Shown in pieces: positions 6,805 to 14,646 of a DNA stretch of 20,858 bases. The notes beneath the pieces are model-generated. The model saw nothing but the letters and a program-made list of their open reading frames with translations, was not told the origin of the DNA and ran no database searches. Position 1 is the stretch's first letter. Every line of letters begins with the position of its first letter. Source of the stretch: CAJJBL01 sp964519035 (lineage in GTDB: Bacteria > Pseudomonadota > Alphaproteobacteria > Puniceispirillales > Marisalimonadaceae); NCBI GenBank assembly GCA_964519035.1, contig CAZFKZ010000033.1, positions 1 through 20,858 of the forward strand, written 5' to 3'. A program made the translations under genes and the position numbers.

Positions 6805-7334
6805 TGTGACAGAATTATTAATATCACTAGAACCTGTTAACCAATTGTCAACATTTTTTGTTTGTCAGAAAAGGTTGATGGTTATGAATGAAATTAATTC
6901 TTTTATGTGCGCTTTTAGTTATAATCGCAAAACCGCTTTTTTGTTATATATTTCACAAAAGTAAAGTAAATCGTCATTTACATGATAAAAAAAGGGTTTT
7001 TTTATTCCTACCTTTTTCCATTCATACTATCTGTCATCTCTTAAAAGTCTGCGTAGTGAATTTTCAAAGGATGGTTTTTAACTTAAAGTTTCAATTCTAG
7101 CATTTATTGATTTAATTGCTGGCTTTGCCCACATAGGCCTATATTACCATAGTAAAAATTCTACTGTCTTCTTAAAGTTGGTTATGGGAGCTAATAATTA
7201 TGGTATGATATTATATGTTGATCTATAATTAATATTAAATTTTTCATGGATTTTGAACTTGTTTAGATATGTATAACTTCTACACATTTAAACTTCAATT
7301 TACTCTTATTTTCAGTTTAGATTAAAAATTGTAA
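6805..7334. other. Long intergenic region with possible relic coding sequence
   Basis: About 600 bases separate the rhodanese from the aminotransferase, unusually long for this compact window. A hydrophobic frame at 6888-7100 (70 codons from ATG) and a second at 7082-7228 partly overlap. The second lacks a plausible start, encodes AFIDLIAGFAHIGLYYHS and ends at TAA 7226-7228. The second reads like one membrane helix plus a loop. Neither matches a family I recognise, and the layout resembles a broken small membrane protein more than an intact one. No tRNA-like or strong hairpin structure is apparent. Confidence 0.4.
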
Positions 7335-8588
7335 TTATTCAGTCAATTCTTTCATAGCTAGGAGAAATTGTGAAACTTCTTCGTGAGAATTATAGTGACA
7401 CAAAGATACTCTTATACAACTATCTAAATTAAGAGGGTTTAAAATATTTCCAGAATAATGATCCGCTTTACGAAGATGAGTTCGTATTCCTTGTTTATTT
7501 AATTTTTCAACAACTTCAGAGGATGGCATACCATCCACATAAATAGATACTAGTCCTTCTCGAGCAGGATTTTTTAAACCTCCAATAATCTTAACTTTTT
7601 CTATTTGTGATAAACCTGGAATATTACCTGTCCCAAAAATCATAGTATCTGTTAATCCTTTTTCATGATCATGGATAGCCGTTCCAGCAGCTAAAAATTT
7701 TTCTCTTCTATCATTGCTGTCAGTAAATTGTTCACCCAACCATTCAAAGTATGACACAACTTCTGATAACGTTGCATATGCTCCTGTATCTCTGGTTCCA
7801 AGCTCCCATGTGTCGGTTGGTCCATCAACTAGGGAGTCATGTGGTAAATTTGTTAATCGATCAGATATCCAAGCTAAACCAAATCCATGCCTTGAAAACA
7901 TTTTATAAGGGGATATCACATACCCATCTATATTATAGCTTTGGATGTCGATTTGACCATGTGCAGCATGTTGAATACCGTCAACTATAATAAAGCAGTG
8001 AGGCGAAATAGATCTAATTTCATTAGCTATTTTAGCAATATCCATACTCATTCCTGTTACAGGAGAAGTGTGTAATATTGTAGCCACTTTTGTATCTTCT
8101 GTTAAATGCTGTTTATATTCTTCGTCAGTTACCAGGCCTAACTCATTATTATGAGGAACCATAATATGCTTTTTCCCAGAAATTTTTGCCCATCTATTAC
8201 ATGCGCTCCTTGTAGCAGGGTGTTCAACAGTTGAGCCAATAACTAATCCCTCTTGATCAGTTCCCAAACAGGCATTCATTATAAGGCGAAATAATAATTC
8301 AGTCCCGCTTTCACCAACAAAAAATTGACCAGATGGTGCATTCATAAATGATCTCATATCATTCTTTGCTTTATTTATAACTCTTACAAGTTCGTGAGAT
8401 CCTGGATTGTCTCTACCTTGGTTATCTGGAATGGCAGCATAAGTTTTAGAACACTCAACAACTGATTTTAAAGTAAGAGCTCCACCAGCGTTTTCAAAAA
8501 ATATACGTTTGCCTTGAACTGGACAGGTATCAATTTGGGCGAATTGACTTCTGATACTAGCTTGAATATCAATTGGAATGTTTTGCAT
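7335..8588 (-). CDS. Class V aminotransferase, cysteine-desulfurase-like
   Basis: A 417-residue fold-type I PLP enzyme resembling the VC1184-type 'cysteine desulfurase family protein' group. FFENAGGALTL at 30-40 is the characteristic N-terminal motif. ESGTELLF at 93-100 is the phosphate-binding turn, EHPA at 122-125 holds the ring-stacking His, and VDGIQHAAHG at 202-211 holds the PLP-nitrogen Asp (D203). SPYKMF at 226-231 holds the Schiff-base Lys (K229). The reaction may be sulfur or selenium removal, or an amino-group reaction on another substrate. There is no Fe-S scaffold gene nearby, so a role as IscS is not supported. It is divergent from the epimerase gene across 124 bases. Confidence 0.88.
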   Translation of the reverse strand: MQNIPIDIQASIRSQFAQIDTCPVQGKRIFFENAGGALTLKSVVECSKTYAAIPDNQGRDNPGSHELVRVINKAKNDMRSFMNAPSGQFFVGESGTELLFRLIMNACLGTDQEGLVIGSTVEHPATRSACNRWAKISGKKHIMVPHNNELGLVTDEEYKQHLTEDTKVATILHTSPVTGMSMDIAKIANEIRSISPHCFIIVDGIQHAAHGQIDIQSYNIDGYVISPYKMFSRHGFGLAWISDRLTNLPHDSLVDGPTDTWELGTRDTGAYATLSEVVSYFEWLGEQFTDSNDRREKFLAAGTAIHDHEKGLTDTMIFGTGNIPGLSQIEKVKIIGGLKNPAREGLVSIYVDGMPSSEVVEKLNKQGIRTHLRKADHYSGNILNPLNLDSCIRVSLCHYNSHEEVSQFLLAMKELTE

Positions 8589-8712
8589 GTTTTTAACTCT
8601 ATCAGATTACATTGATGAAATATTAAGTATATTCTTCTATCAATTTTAGTTTCTATTTTCTATTATTTTTTATTATAATATAAATTCAATATACAAAATT
8701 AGGTATTTAAAA

Positions 8713-9615
8713 ATGAAAAAAAATAAAAGAATTTTTGTAACAGGTGGTTCAGGAAAAGCAGGAAAATATTTAATTCCATTTTTAATAGAACAAGGACATT
8801 CTGTATTAAATGCGGATTTAAAGCCCTTGGACTATTTGGGTGTTGATAATATTATTGTTGATGTAACAAATTCAGGTGATCTATTTAACGCTATGGCTGG
8901 CTATATTAATATAGCAGAATTAAAAGAGACGAATGGATTGCCTAGCTTTGACGCTGTAATTCATTTGGCTGCAATACCAAGAGTTCTAATTAGACCTGAT
9001 AATGAAACTTTTCGAATAAACACCATGGGTACTTATAACGTTATTGAGGCTGCTACAAAGTTAGGCATCAAAAAAATTATTTTTGCCTCTTCTGAAACTA
9101 CATATGGTTTTTGTTTTGCATCAGGGTATCCAACTCCTAATTGGTTACCTATAGAAGAAGATTATGAAACCAGTCCAACTGATAGTTATGGCTTATCAAA
9201 AGTTTTGAATGAAAAAACGGGCCAAGCCTTTCAAAAAAGAACAGGGTTTGATATCTACGCTCTAAGGATTGGTAATATAATAGAACCAGACGAATATCAT
9301 AGATTCAAGGAATTCTCCGAGAATCCAAAAGTAAGGCTAAGAAACCTTTTTAATTATATTGACGCTCGAGATTTAGCTCAAGCAATAGAATTATGTGTGT
9401 TAAAGGATGGTTTAGGTTATGAGGTATTTAATGTTACCCATGATATTAACTCTGTCAGTTTAAAGACTAAAGATATTATAAATCAATTCTTTCCAAATGT
9501 TAAAATAAGAAGAGAATTGGGAGAATACGAAGCTATTTTATCAAATAAAAAAATTAAAGACAAATTAGGTTTTTTGCCAAAACATGATTGGAGAAATTAC
9601 TGTAATATTAATTAA
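8713..9615 (+). CDS. NAD-dependent epimerase/dehydratase (extended SDR)
   Basis: A 300-residue extended SDR. The Rossmann motif TGGSGKAGK at 10-18 is followed by an acidic residue after strand 2 (NADLKPL, D35), which favours NAD. Catalytic residues are in ASSETTYG at 125-132 and the YxxxK motif SYGLSK, with Y159 and K163. DAVIHLAAIPR at 80-90 and RIGNIIEPDEYHRF fit sugar-nucleotide epimerases and uronate-type dehydrogenases. It is a little shorter than UDP-glucose epimerases, and the substrate cannot be assigned. An aldose or uronate dehydrogenase role would fit the catabolic genes to the right but is inference. Its last 8 bases overlap the 3' end of pal on the other strand. Confidence 0.88.
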   Translation: MKKNKRIFVTGGSGKAGKYLIPFLIEQGHSVLNADLKPLDYLGVDNIIVDVTNSGDLFNAMAGYINIAELKETNGLPSFDAVIHLAAIPRVLIRPDNETFRINTMGTYNVIEAATKLGIKKIIFASSETTYGFCFASGYPTPNWLPIEEDYETSPTDSYGLSKVLNEKTGQAFQKRTGFDIYALRIGNIIEPDEYHRFKEFSENPKVRLRNLFNYIDARDLAQAIELCVLKDGLGYEVFNVTHDINSVSLKTKDIINQFFPNVKIRRELGEYEAILSNKKIKDKLGFLPKHDWRNYCNIN

Positions 9616-10126
9616 TTATAGTAACGGCACGTCTGTTTTTAGACCAAGCCATTCCATTTGAACCAACAACTGCAGGCTTTTCCTTCCCATAAGAAATGAC
9701 TTTTATTCTATCAGGATCAATCCCTTGAATAACTAAGTAGTCTCTTACAGCAGTAGCTCTTTGTTCTCCAAGAGCAAGGTTATATTCACGAGTGCCTCTT
9801 TCATCACAGTGACCCTCAACAATAAAATTTAAGTCTGTGTTCGCTCTTAAGAACCTAGATTGAGCATCTAGAAGGATTTTTGAAGATGAATCTAATGAAG
9901 CTGAATCATAATCAAAAAGCACTCTATCTCCAACAGCAATAAGCTTATCAGATGCTGTTTGTTTAGTTTTGGCAAATAAACTCTTAATAGCAGTACCTGA
10001 AGCAGCAGATCTTGTTTTAGAATCTGATGCTGAACTCTTACTCATAACTTTTTGAGATACAGTTTCACATGATGATAAAAGAATAGTTGATAAAACTGCA
10101 ACTATTACCGTCAAATTACTTTTCAT
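9608..10126 (-). CDS. pal: Peptidoglycan-associated lipoprotein Pal
   Basis: A 172-residue outer-membrane lipoprotein. The signal sequence ends in the lipobox LLSSC, so Cys20 is the acylated N-terminus. A Ser/Lys-rich linker (~21-65) leads to the OmpA-like domain from about 67 to the end. Domain motifs are VLFDYDSASLD at 69-79, VEGHCDERGTREYNLALG, QRATAVRDYL and VISYGKEKP. The Asp and Arg of the peptidoglycan (diaminopimelate) site lie in the CDERGT and SKNRRA segments. It is the outer-membrane end of Tol-Pal, needed for envelope constriction and integrity. tolQRAB and the usual downstream cpoB (ybgF) are absent from both sides here, which is unusual. A small gene of unknown function overlaps its start. 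Confidence 0.96.
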   Translation of the reverse strand: MKSNLTVIVAVLSTILLSSCETVSQKVMSKSSASDSKTRSAASGTAIKSLFAKTKQTASDKLIAVGDRVLFDYDSASLDSSSKILLDAQSRFLRANTDLNFIVEGHCDERGTREYNLALGEQRATAVRDYLVIQGIDPDRIKVISYGKEKPAVVGSNGMAWSKNRRAVTIIN

Positions 10127-10391
10127 TAGATTTTCCTATTTTATAACCATTGTTAATTAATTTTGCAAACAACCTTGATACAGATTTTGGTTTAGTTTGC
10201 CTATCATTTTGACTTTCAGAAATATATCTATCTTTAATAGCAAATTCGCTTAAAAAGATCTCCTCAGAATTTTCTGATTTGAGTCTATAATGTAATATAC
10301 CATTTAATAATTTTTTGTCAGTGATCAGATATTCTAAATCTAAATTATCTTTTCTAAAAATTTTAGTGTTTAGTTCGAGAATATTAATCAT
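10116..10391 (-). CDS. Small unknown protein immediately upstream of pal
   Basis: A 91-residue protein from ATG 10391. An upstream TTG at 10397 is in frame, but AGGAG lies nine bases before the ATG and only three before the TTG, so the ATG is preferred. Its stop lies inside the start of pal (11-base overlap), which suggests coupled expression. It has no signal peptide. The first two-thirds is rich in charged and beta/helix-forming residues (NLDLEYLITDKKLLNGILHY), then FAIKDRYISES and a Lys-rich helical end, RLFAKLINNGYKIGK. I do not recognise a family. It might belong to an envelope process because of its position, but nothing in the sequence shows that. Confidence 0.6.
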   Translation of the reverse strand: MINILELNTKIFRKDNLDLEYLITDKKLLNGILHYRLKSENSEEIFLSEFAIKDRYISESQNDRQTKPKSVSRLFAKLINNGYKIGKSNEK

Positions 10392-10583
10392 GTGCAAACA
10401 CTCCTATCATTCAAAAATCATTACTTACCATTTTTTTTTATAGGGTGTGTGGACCTAATGTATTTAGGAATATAATTATAGATGATATAATAACAATATT
10501 TTTGTTTCTCGATTCGTGAATAGACATCATTGATTTAATTAAAAAAATACAATGTTAATTTCAATAGCAGTCTCAATTTATTA

Positions 10584-10605
10584 TAGACTAGCCTAACTTA
10601 GTTTA
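10584..10605. promoter_or_regulatory. Imperfect inverted repeat upstream of the winged-helix gene
   Basis: TAGACTA (10584-10590) and TAGTTTA (10599-10605) form an imperfect dyad separated by eight bases, within the ~300-base region between the gene before pal and the regulator. It sits directly before a TTGACT box and is placed where an operator could act. The match is short for such AT-rich DNA. Confidence 0.25.
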
Positions 10606-10608
10606 CTA

Positions 10609-10636
10609 TTGACTTAAAATAATGTCTGATTATGAA
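10609..10636 (+). promoter_or_regulatory. Candidate sigma-70-type promoter for the winged-helix gene
   Basis: TTGACT at 10609-10614 and TATGAA at 10631-10636 are separated by 16 bases, giving a plausible -35/-10 pair about 65 bases before ATG 10702. The rest of 10398-10701 holds no gene I can support. An ATG at 10632 opens only a 16-codon frame. Confidence 0.35.
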
Positions 10637-10701
10637 TATGAATGAAGTTTTAACTGAAAATGTTAAATTATTAAAATACTAAATGGATGGGGATTTAGTA
10701 T

Positions 10702-11181
10702 ATGGAAAAAATTTTAAAAGAAAACTTTTTACCTATTTGGCATCATTTTTTATTCTTTGAAATGTCTAGATCTAGACAAGCTATAAAAATGATTGGATCT
10801 GCTAATGGTTATTTGGTTTTTCAAGTTATATGTTGGCATTACATCTTAGTGATTATGAACTCCTCAGAAATATCTTATAAAGGATCCTATAGGGATGAGG
10901 TTGTCGATTTATGGAAGAAATTTGGTAAAGAGGGATTTGATACTAATACAGTCTTAACATATACTCTTGTTGCTGAATTAACAGGATTAAGTATTGAAAC
11001 AGTTAGAAGGCAGGTAAAGAAATTAACAAACGATAATTGGGTCTCTTATTCAAAAAAAAGTGGAATAAAACTCGAGCCTAGTGAAGAAAATAATAAATTT
11101 TTAGCGGACACTTTTAATAAAAAAGAAGTAGAAAATTTTGCATTATTACTCAATGTTATTGAAAAGAAAAAATTAATTTAG
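10702..11181 (+). CDS. Winged-helix DNA-binding protein, probable transcription regulator
   Basis: A 159-residue protein. Residues ~82-125 form a helix-turn-helix: NTVLTYTLVAELTGLSIETVR contains the ALxxxxGLSxxTVRR pattern and continues into KKLTNDNWVSYSKKSG, a wing-like hairpin as in Crp-type and similar regulators. The N-terminal 80 residues are mainly helical, with aromatic and Met residues (FFEMSRSRQAIKMIGS), and lack a cyclic-nucleotide-binding domain or the GntR and MarR layout I know. The ligand, if any, is unknown. It stands 32 bases before the SDR at 11214 in the same direction and could control the sugar-acid genes to the right. GATGGGG, about 12 bases before the ATG, is a poor ribosome site. 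Confidence 0.72.
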   Translation: MEKILKENFLPIWHHFLFFEMSRSRQAIKMIGSANGYLVFQVICWHYILVIMNSSEISYKGSYRDEVVDLWKKFGKEGFDTNTVLTYTLVAELTGLSIETVRRQVKKLTNDNWVSYSKKSGIKLEPSEENNKFLADTFNKKEVENFALLLNVIEKKKLI

Positions 11182-11213
11182 TACTTTATGTCTATTATTA
11201 GAAAGAGTTTGAT

Positions 11214-11975
11214 TTGGAAATTAGAAATAAAGTGATAGTAATAACAGGTGGAGCTGGTGGTATTGGATTAGCTATTGCCAAAATGTTTTTAACTGAAGAT
11301 CCTAAGATTATAGTTTTGGCAGACATAAACTTTGATAATGTTGATTTAAAAAACAACAAGGTGATTTATAAAAACTGTAATATTGCCAGTGAATCAGAGT
11401 TGAATAATTTAATTGACGATATTAATGATGAATTTGGCCTAATTGATATATTTTGTTCTAATGCAGGAATTCTTACTTTAGGTGATGAACAATCCACTAA
11501 CGAAGATTGGAATAAAAACTGGGATTTGCATGTAATGGCTCATGTTTTTGCTGCGAAAAAATTAATTCCAGATATGATTAAAAGAGGTTATGGATACTTT
11601 GTTAATACTTCATCGGCTGCAGGCTTGTTAAGTCATATAGATTCTGTAACTTACTCTACGACTAAACATGCTGCTATAGGTTTTGCTGAATGGTTAGCAA
11701 TTACTTACGGAAAACAAGGTATTGGCGTTTCAGTTTTATGTCCTCAAGCCGTAAAAACCAACATGACTAAAGGACGTGAAAATGAGGTTTCAGCTCTTGA
11801 TGGAATGATGGAACCAGATAAAGTAGCGTCAGAAGTTTTGGAGGCTGTTAAAAATGAAGTTTTTTTAATCTCGCCTCATCCTGAAGTTGTAGGTTATTTC
11901 CAAAATAAAGCTAATAACTATTCTAGATGGATAGGAGGAATGCAGAAATTAAGGAATAAATTAAAGTCTTTATAA
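11214..11975 (+). CDS. Short-chain dehydrogenase, NAD type
   Basis: A 253-residue classical SDR. TGGAGGIG is at 11-18, ADINF at 36-40 places Asp37 after strand 2 (NAD preference), SNAG is at 82-85, the catalytic Ser is in NTSSAAG at 131-137, and YSTTK gives Y147 and K151. The start is TTG 11214, which preserves the usual MEIRNKVIVITGG beginning; the next in-frame alternative, GTG 11232, would cut into strand 1. It could be the L-fucose or 2-keto-3-deoxy-L-fuconate dehydrogenase of the pathway implied by the dehydratase at 14647, but SDR substrates are not readable from sequence. Its stop directly abuts the 3' end of the convergent ttuC-type gene with no spacer. Confidence 0.88.
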   Translation: MEIRNKVIVITGGAGGIGLAIAKMFLTEDPKIIVLADINFDNVDLKNNKVIYKNCNIASESELNNLIDDINDEFGLIDIFCSNAGILTLGDEQSTNEDWNKNWDLHVMAHVFAAKKLIPDMIKRGYGYFVNTSSAAGLLSHIDSVTYSTTKHAAIGFAEWLAITYGKQGIGVSVLCPQAVKTNMTKGRENEVSALDGMMEPDKVASEVLEAVKNEVFLISPHPEVVGYFQNKANNYSRWIGGMQKLRNKLKSL

Positions 11976-13046
11976 TCATATAGCATCAGCTACAGCGTTA
12001 CCACATACTTTAGTATCGGCCTCTCCACCTAGGTCTCCAGTTCGATATTCTTTTTTCTCTAGAACTTCTTCTATTGCTTTGACAATATTGTTGGAAGCAT
12101 CCTTGTGACCAAGATGATCTAGCATCATTGCTCCTGCCCAAATTTGTCCAATAGGGTTTGCTATACCTTTTCCAGCTATATCTGGTGCAGAGCCATGAAC
12201 AGGCTCAAATAATGAAGGAAACTTTCTTTCAGGGTTAATATTTCCAGACGGAGCTATTCCTATGGTACCTGTACAAGCAGGTCCTAAATCAGAAAGAATG
12301 TCGCCAAATAAATTAGAAGCTACAACAACATTAAATTTATCAGGATTTAATACAAAGTGAGCGCATAAAATATCAATATGATATTTATCCCATTTTACAT
12401 CAGTGTAATTTTTGGCCATTTCTACTACTCTTTCATCCCAATAAGGCATTGTAATAGAAATGCCATTAGATTTGGTTGCTGAAGTAAGGTGTTTCTTCTC
12501 AGTTTTTTGAGCTAACTCAAAAGCAAATTTTAAAACTCTATCAACTCCAATTCTAGACATGACAGTCTCTTGCATAACAATTTCTCTATCTGTATCAGGG
12601 TACATCTTTCCACCAATTGAAGAGTACTCACCTTCGGTGTTTTCTCTTATTATATAAAAGTTTATATCACCTGGTTTCCTGTTTGCTAAAGGTGAAGGTA
12701 CTCCGGGCATTAACCTGACAGGTCTCATATTTATATACTGATCAAAGTCTCTCCTGAATTTTAATAATGATCCCCATAGTGATATATGATCAGGGATTTT
12801 CTCTGGCCAACCTACGGCACCAAAAAACAAAGCATCATGATTCCCAATTTGATTTTTCCAATCATCGGGCATCATTTGCCCATGTTTAGAAAAATATTCA
12901 TAAGAACTAAAATCAAAATGATCAAAATGCAGATTAATTCCATATTTATTTGAAATAATTTCAAGAACTTTTAATGCCTCTGGCATCACTTCTGTTCCTA
13001 TTCCATCTCCGGGAATTACTGCTATATTGTATTTGTTTTTAGTCAT
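11976..13046 (-). CDS. Tartrate dehydrogenase / D-malate dehydrogenase family
   Basis: A 356-residue beta-decarboxylating dehydrogenase (isocitrate/isopropylmalate dehydrogenase superfamily) most like TtuC/DmlA. IAVIPGDGIGTEVMPEAL at 8-25 is the nucleotide-loop start. DALFFGAVGWPEKIPDH and SLLKFRRDFDQYINMRPVRL give the substrate-binding arginines. IRENTEGEYSSIGG is the phosphorylation-loop equivalent. The Lys of SATKSNGI, FGDILSDL (metal Asp residues) and FEPVHGSAPDIAGKGIANP (NAD loop) are all present. The group oxidises D-malate, tartrate or related 2-hydroxy acids to pyruvate or oxaloglycolate with NAD and a divalent metal. AAGGA precedes its start. It follows the NIPSNAP gene by 22 bases on the same strand. 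D-malate and tartrate cannot be told apart here. Confidence 0.9.
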   Translation of the reverse strand: MTKNKYNIAVIPGDGIGTEVMPEALKVLEIISNKYGINLHFDHFDFSSYEYFSKHGQMMPDDWKNQIGNHDALFFGAVGWPEKIPDHISLWGSLLKFRRDFDQYINMRPVRLMPGVPSPLANRKPGDINFYIIRENTEGEYSSIGGKMYPDTDREIVMQETVMSRIGVDRVLKFAFELAQKTEKKHLTSATKSNGISITMPYWDERVVEMAKNYTDVKWDKYHIDILCAHFVLNPDKFNVVVASNLFGDILSDLGPACTGTIGIAPSGNINPERKFPSLFEPVHGSAPDIAGKGIANPIGQIWAGAMMLDHLGHKDASNNIVKAIEEVLEKKEYRTGDLGGEADTKVCGNAVADAI

Positions 13047-13068
13047 AATATATCCTTATTTTAATTGC

Positions 13069-13386
13069 TTATTCAACTGGGGTCCAAGGGGCTGCTGTCA
13101 TTAATTTATTTTCTTGTGTTAACACAAGAGGTCTAAATTCAGTTGCAAATTTTATAAAATCTTTGTCAGCATAAATTGTTGCCCACAATTCTCTTCGTTT
13201 ATTATCATCTTCGAATTGCCAAACATGAATAATTTGATTTAAAGCTCCCACATCACCAATAAAATATCTTACTATATTTTTATTATATTTTTTAAGTGCA
13301 GGCCATCCAAGTTCATTATAAATTTGTATAGCTTGTGCTAACTTACCAACATGAAGTGTATAGGTTCTTAGCTCAAAAATGCTCAT
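13069..13386 (-). CDS. NIPSNAP family protein
   Basis: A 105-residue protein with the NIPSNAP dimeric alpha-beta-barrel pattern: MSIFELRTYTLHVGKLAQ at the start, YFIGDVGALNQIIHVWQF in the middle and LMTAAPWTPVE at the end. The frame opens four codons earlier, at 13398, but a GGAG six bases before ATG 13386 decides for the shorter form. Bacterial members are often encoded beside catabolic dehydrogenases and may be small oxygenases or isomerases; their function is not established. It is the first gene of a two-gene minus-strand unit with the tartrate/D-malate dehydrogenase and is divergent from lldD across about 100 bases. Confidence 0.9.
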   Translation of the reverse strand: MSIFELRTYTLHVGKLAQAIQIYNELGWPALKKYNKNIVRYFIGDVGALNQIIHVWQFEDDNKRRELWATIYADKDFIKFATEFRPLVLTQENKLMTAAPWTPVE

Positions 13387-13483
13387 TTTGATCTCCATTA
13401 AATATTTAAAACTTTTAAAGTATGATTGAGTTTTAATTCATTATTCTTTAATAATATCATATCAGAAAAAATAAGGAAATTTA

Positions 13484-14623
13484 ATGGATATTTTAGAAAT
13501 AAAAGATTTAGAAAAAATAGCGCAGAAAAAAGTACCTAAAATGTTTTTTGATTATGCTAATTCTGGATCATGGTCTGAGACAACATATCGGGAAAATGTA
13601 ACTGATTTTCAAAAAATAAAGTTAAGGCAAAGAGTTGCTGTAGATATGTCAAACAGAACACTTGCGACTGAAATGGTAGGACAAAAAGTATCAATGCCTG
13701 TGGCTATAGCGCCTACAGGTCTCACCGGAATGCAACATGCAGATGGTGAAATTTTAGCAGCTCAAGCTGCAGAAGAGTTTGGTGTTCCTTTTACATTATC
13801 AACTATGAGTGTCTGTTCTATTGAAGCTGTCGCTGAAAAAACAAAAAATCCTTTTTGGTTTCAATTATATGTCATGAAAGATAAAAAATTTATGGAGCGT
13901 TTAATAGATAGAGCTAAAGCAGCAAAATGTAGTGCTTTAGTTTTAACATTGGATTTGCAAATTCTTGGGCAAAGGCATAAAGATATTAGAAATGGATTGT
14001 CAACCCCTCCAAAATTAACTCCTAAACATTTATATCAAGTCCTTACTCGACCAAGTTGGTGTTTGAAAATGTTAACAACCAGAAATCATTTTTTTGGAAA
14101 TATCGTAGGTCACGTTGATGGAATTGATGACATAAGATCTTTAGGTTCGTGGATTGGAACTCAATTTGACCCGATGCTTGATTGGAAAGAAGTTGAATGG
14201 ATTAGAAAGAGGTGGGGTGGTAAATTAATTATAAAGGGTATACTTGATTCAGAAGATGCCAAACTAGCTGTTAATACTGGAGCAGATGCAATCATTGTAT
14301 CAAATCATGGAGGAAGGCAACTAGATGGTGCATCATCAACAATTAATATTTTACCTGAGATTGTTGATACAGTAGGTAAAATGACTGAGATACACTTAGA
14401 TGGTGGAATACGTTCGGGGCAAGATGTTGTAAAAGCCATGTGTCTAGGTGCAAAAGGCACTTATATTGGAAGAGCATTTCTTTATGGTCTTGGAGCTTTA
14501 GGAAAAAAAGGAGTTTCAAAAGCTTTAGAAATTATTCAAGCTGAAGCTGATATGACTATGGCATTATGTGGAAGAAGAGACGTTCAAGACTTAAATCTTG
14601 AAAATATCTATAAGAAAAAATAG
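13484..14623 (+). CDS. lldD: FMN-dependent L-lactate (2-hydroxyacid) dehydrogenase
   Basis: A 379-residue (S)-2-hydroxyacid dehydrogenase. The family active-site set is complete and lies at the family's usual numbers: Y24 (FFDYANSGS), Y129 (FQLYV), D157 (TLDLQ), R164 (GQRHKDIRNG), K251 (IIKGI), H275 and R278 (SNHGGRQLDG). The FMN phosphate site is LDGGIRSG at 305-312 and GAKGTYIGRAFLYG at 322-335. It oxidises L-lactate to pyruvate, passing electrons from FMN to the respiratory chain at the inner membrane; glycolate or mandelate are alternatives that the sequence does not exclude. AAGGA precedes ATG 13484. It is followed after 23 bases by L-fuconate dehydratase, and since that pathway releases L-lactate, lactate is the favoured substrate. 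Confidence 0.88.
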   Translation: MDILEIKDLEKIAQKKVPKMFFDYANSGSWSETTYRENVTDFQKIKLRQRVAVDMSNRTLATEMVGQKVSMPVAIAPTGLTGMQHADGEILAAQAAEEFGVPFTLSTMSVCSIEAVAEKTKNPFWFQLYVMKDKKFMERLIDRAKAAKCSALVLTLDLQILGQRHKDIRNGLSTPPKLTPKHLYQVLTRPSWCLKMLTTRNHFFGNIVGHVDGIDDIRSLGSWIGTQFDPMLDWKEVEWIRKRWGGKLIIKGILDSEDAKLAVNTGADAIIVSNHGGRQLDGASSTINILPEIVDTVGKMTEIHLDGGIRSGQDVVKAMCLGAKGTYIGRAFLYGLGALGKKGVSKALEIIQAEADMTMALCGRRDVQDLNLENIYKKK

Positions 14624-14646
14624 TTATTATATATTGAGGTACTTTA

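Noticed and set aside
6786..7334. tRNA or CRISPR-like structure in the long gap
   Set aside because: No cloverleaf arms, CCA-type ends or regularly spaced repeats found by reading both strands.
7714..7990. Two plus-strand open frames opposite the aminotransferase
   Set aside because: The minus-strand aminotransferase has complete PLP-site motifs through this stretch; the plus-strand frames have no family features.
10632..10682. 16-codon frame before the regulator as a leader peptide
   Set aside because: No attenuator-like hairpins or codon runs; it overlaps the candidate -10 box, so translation is unlikely.
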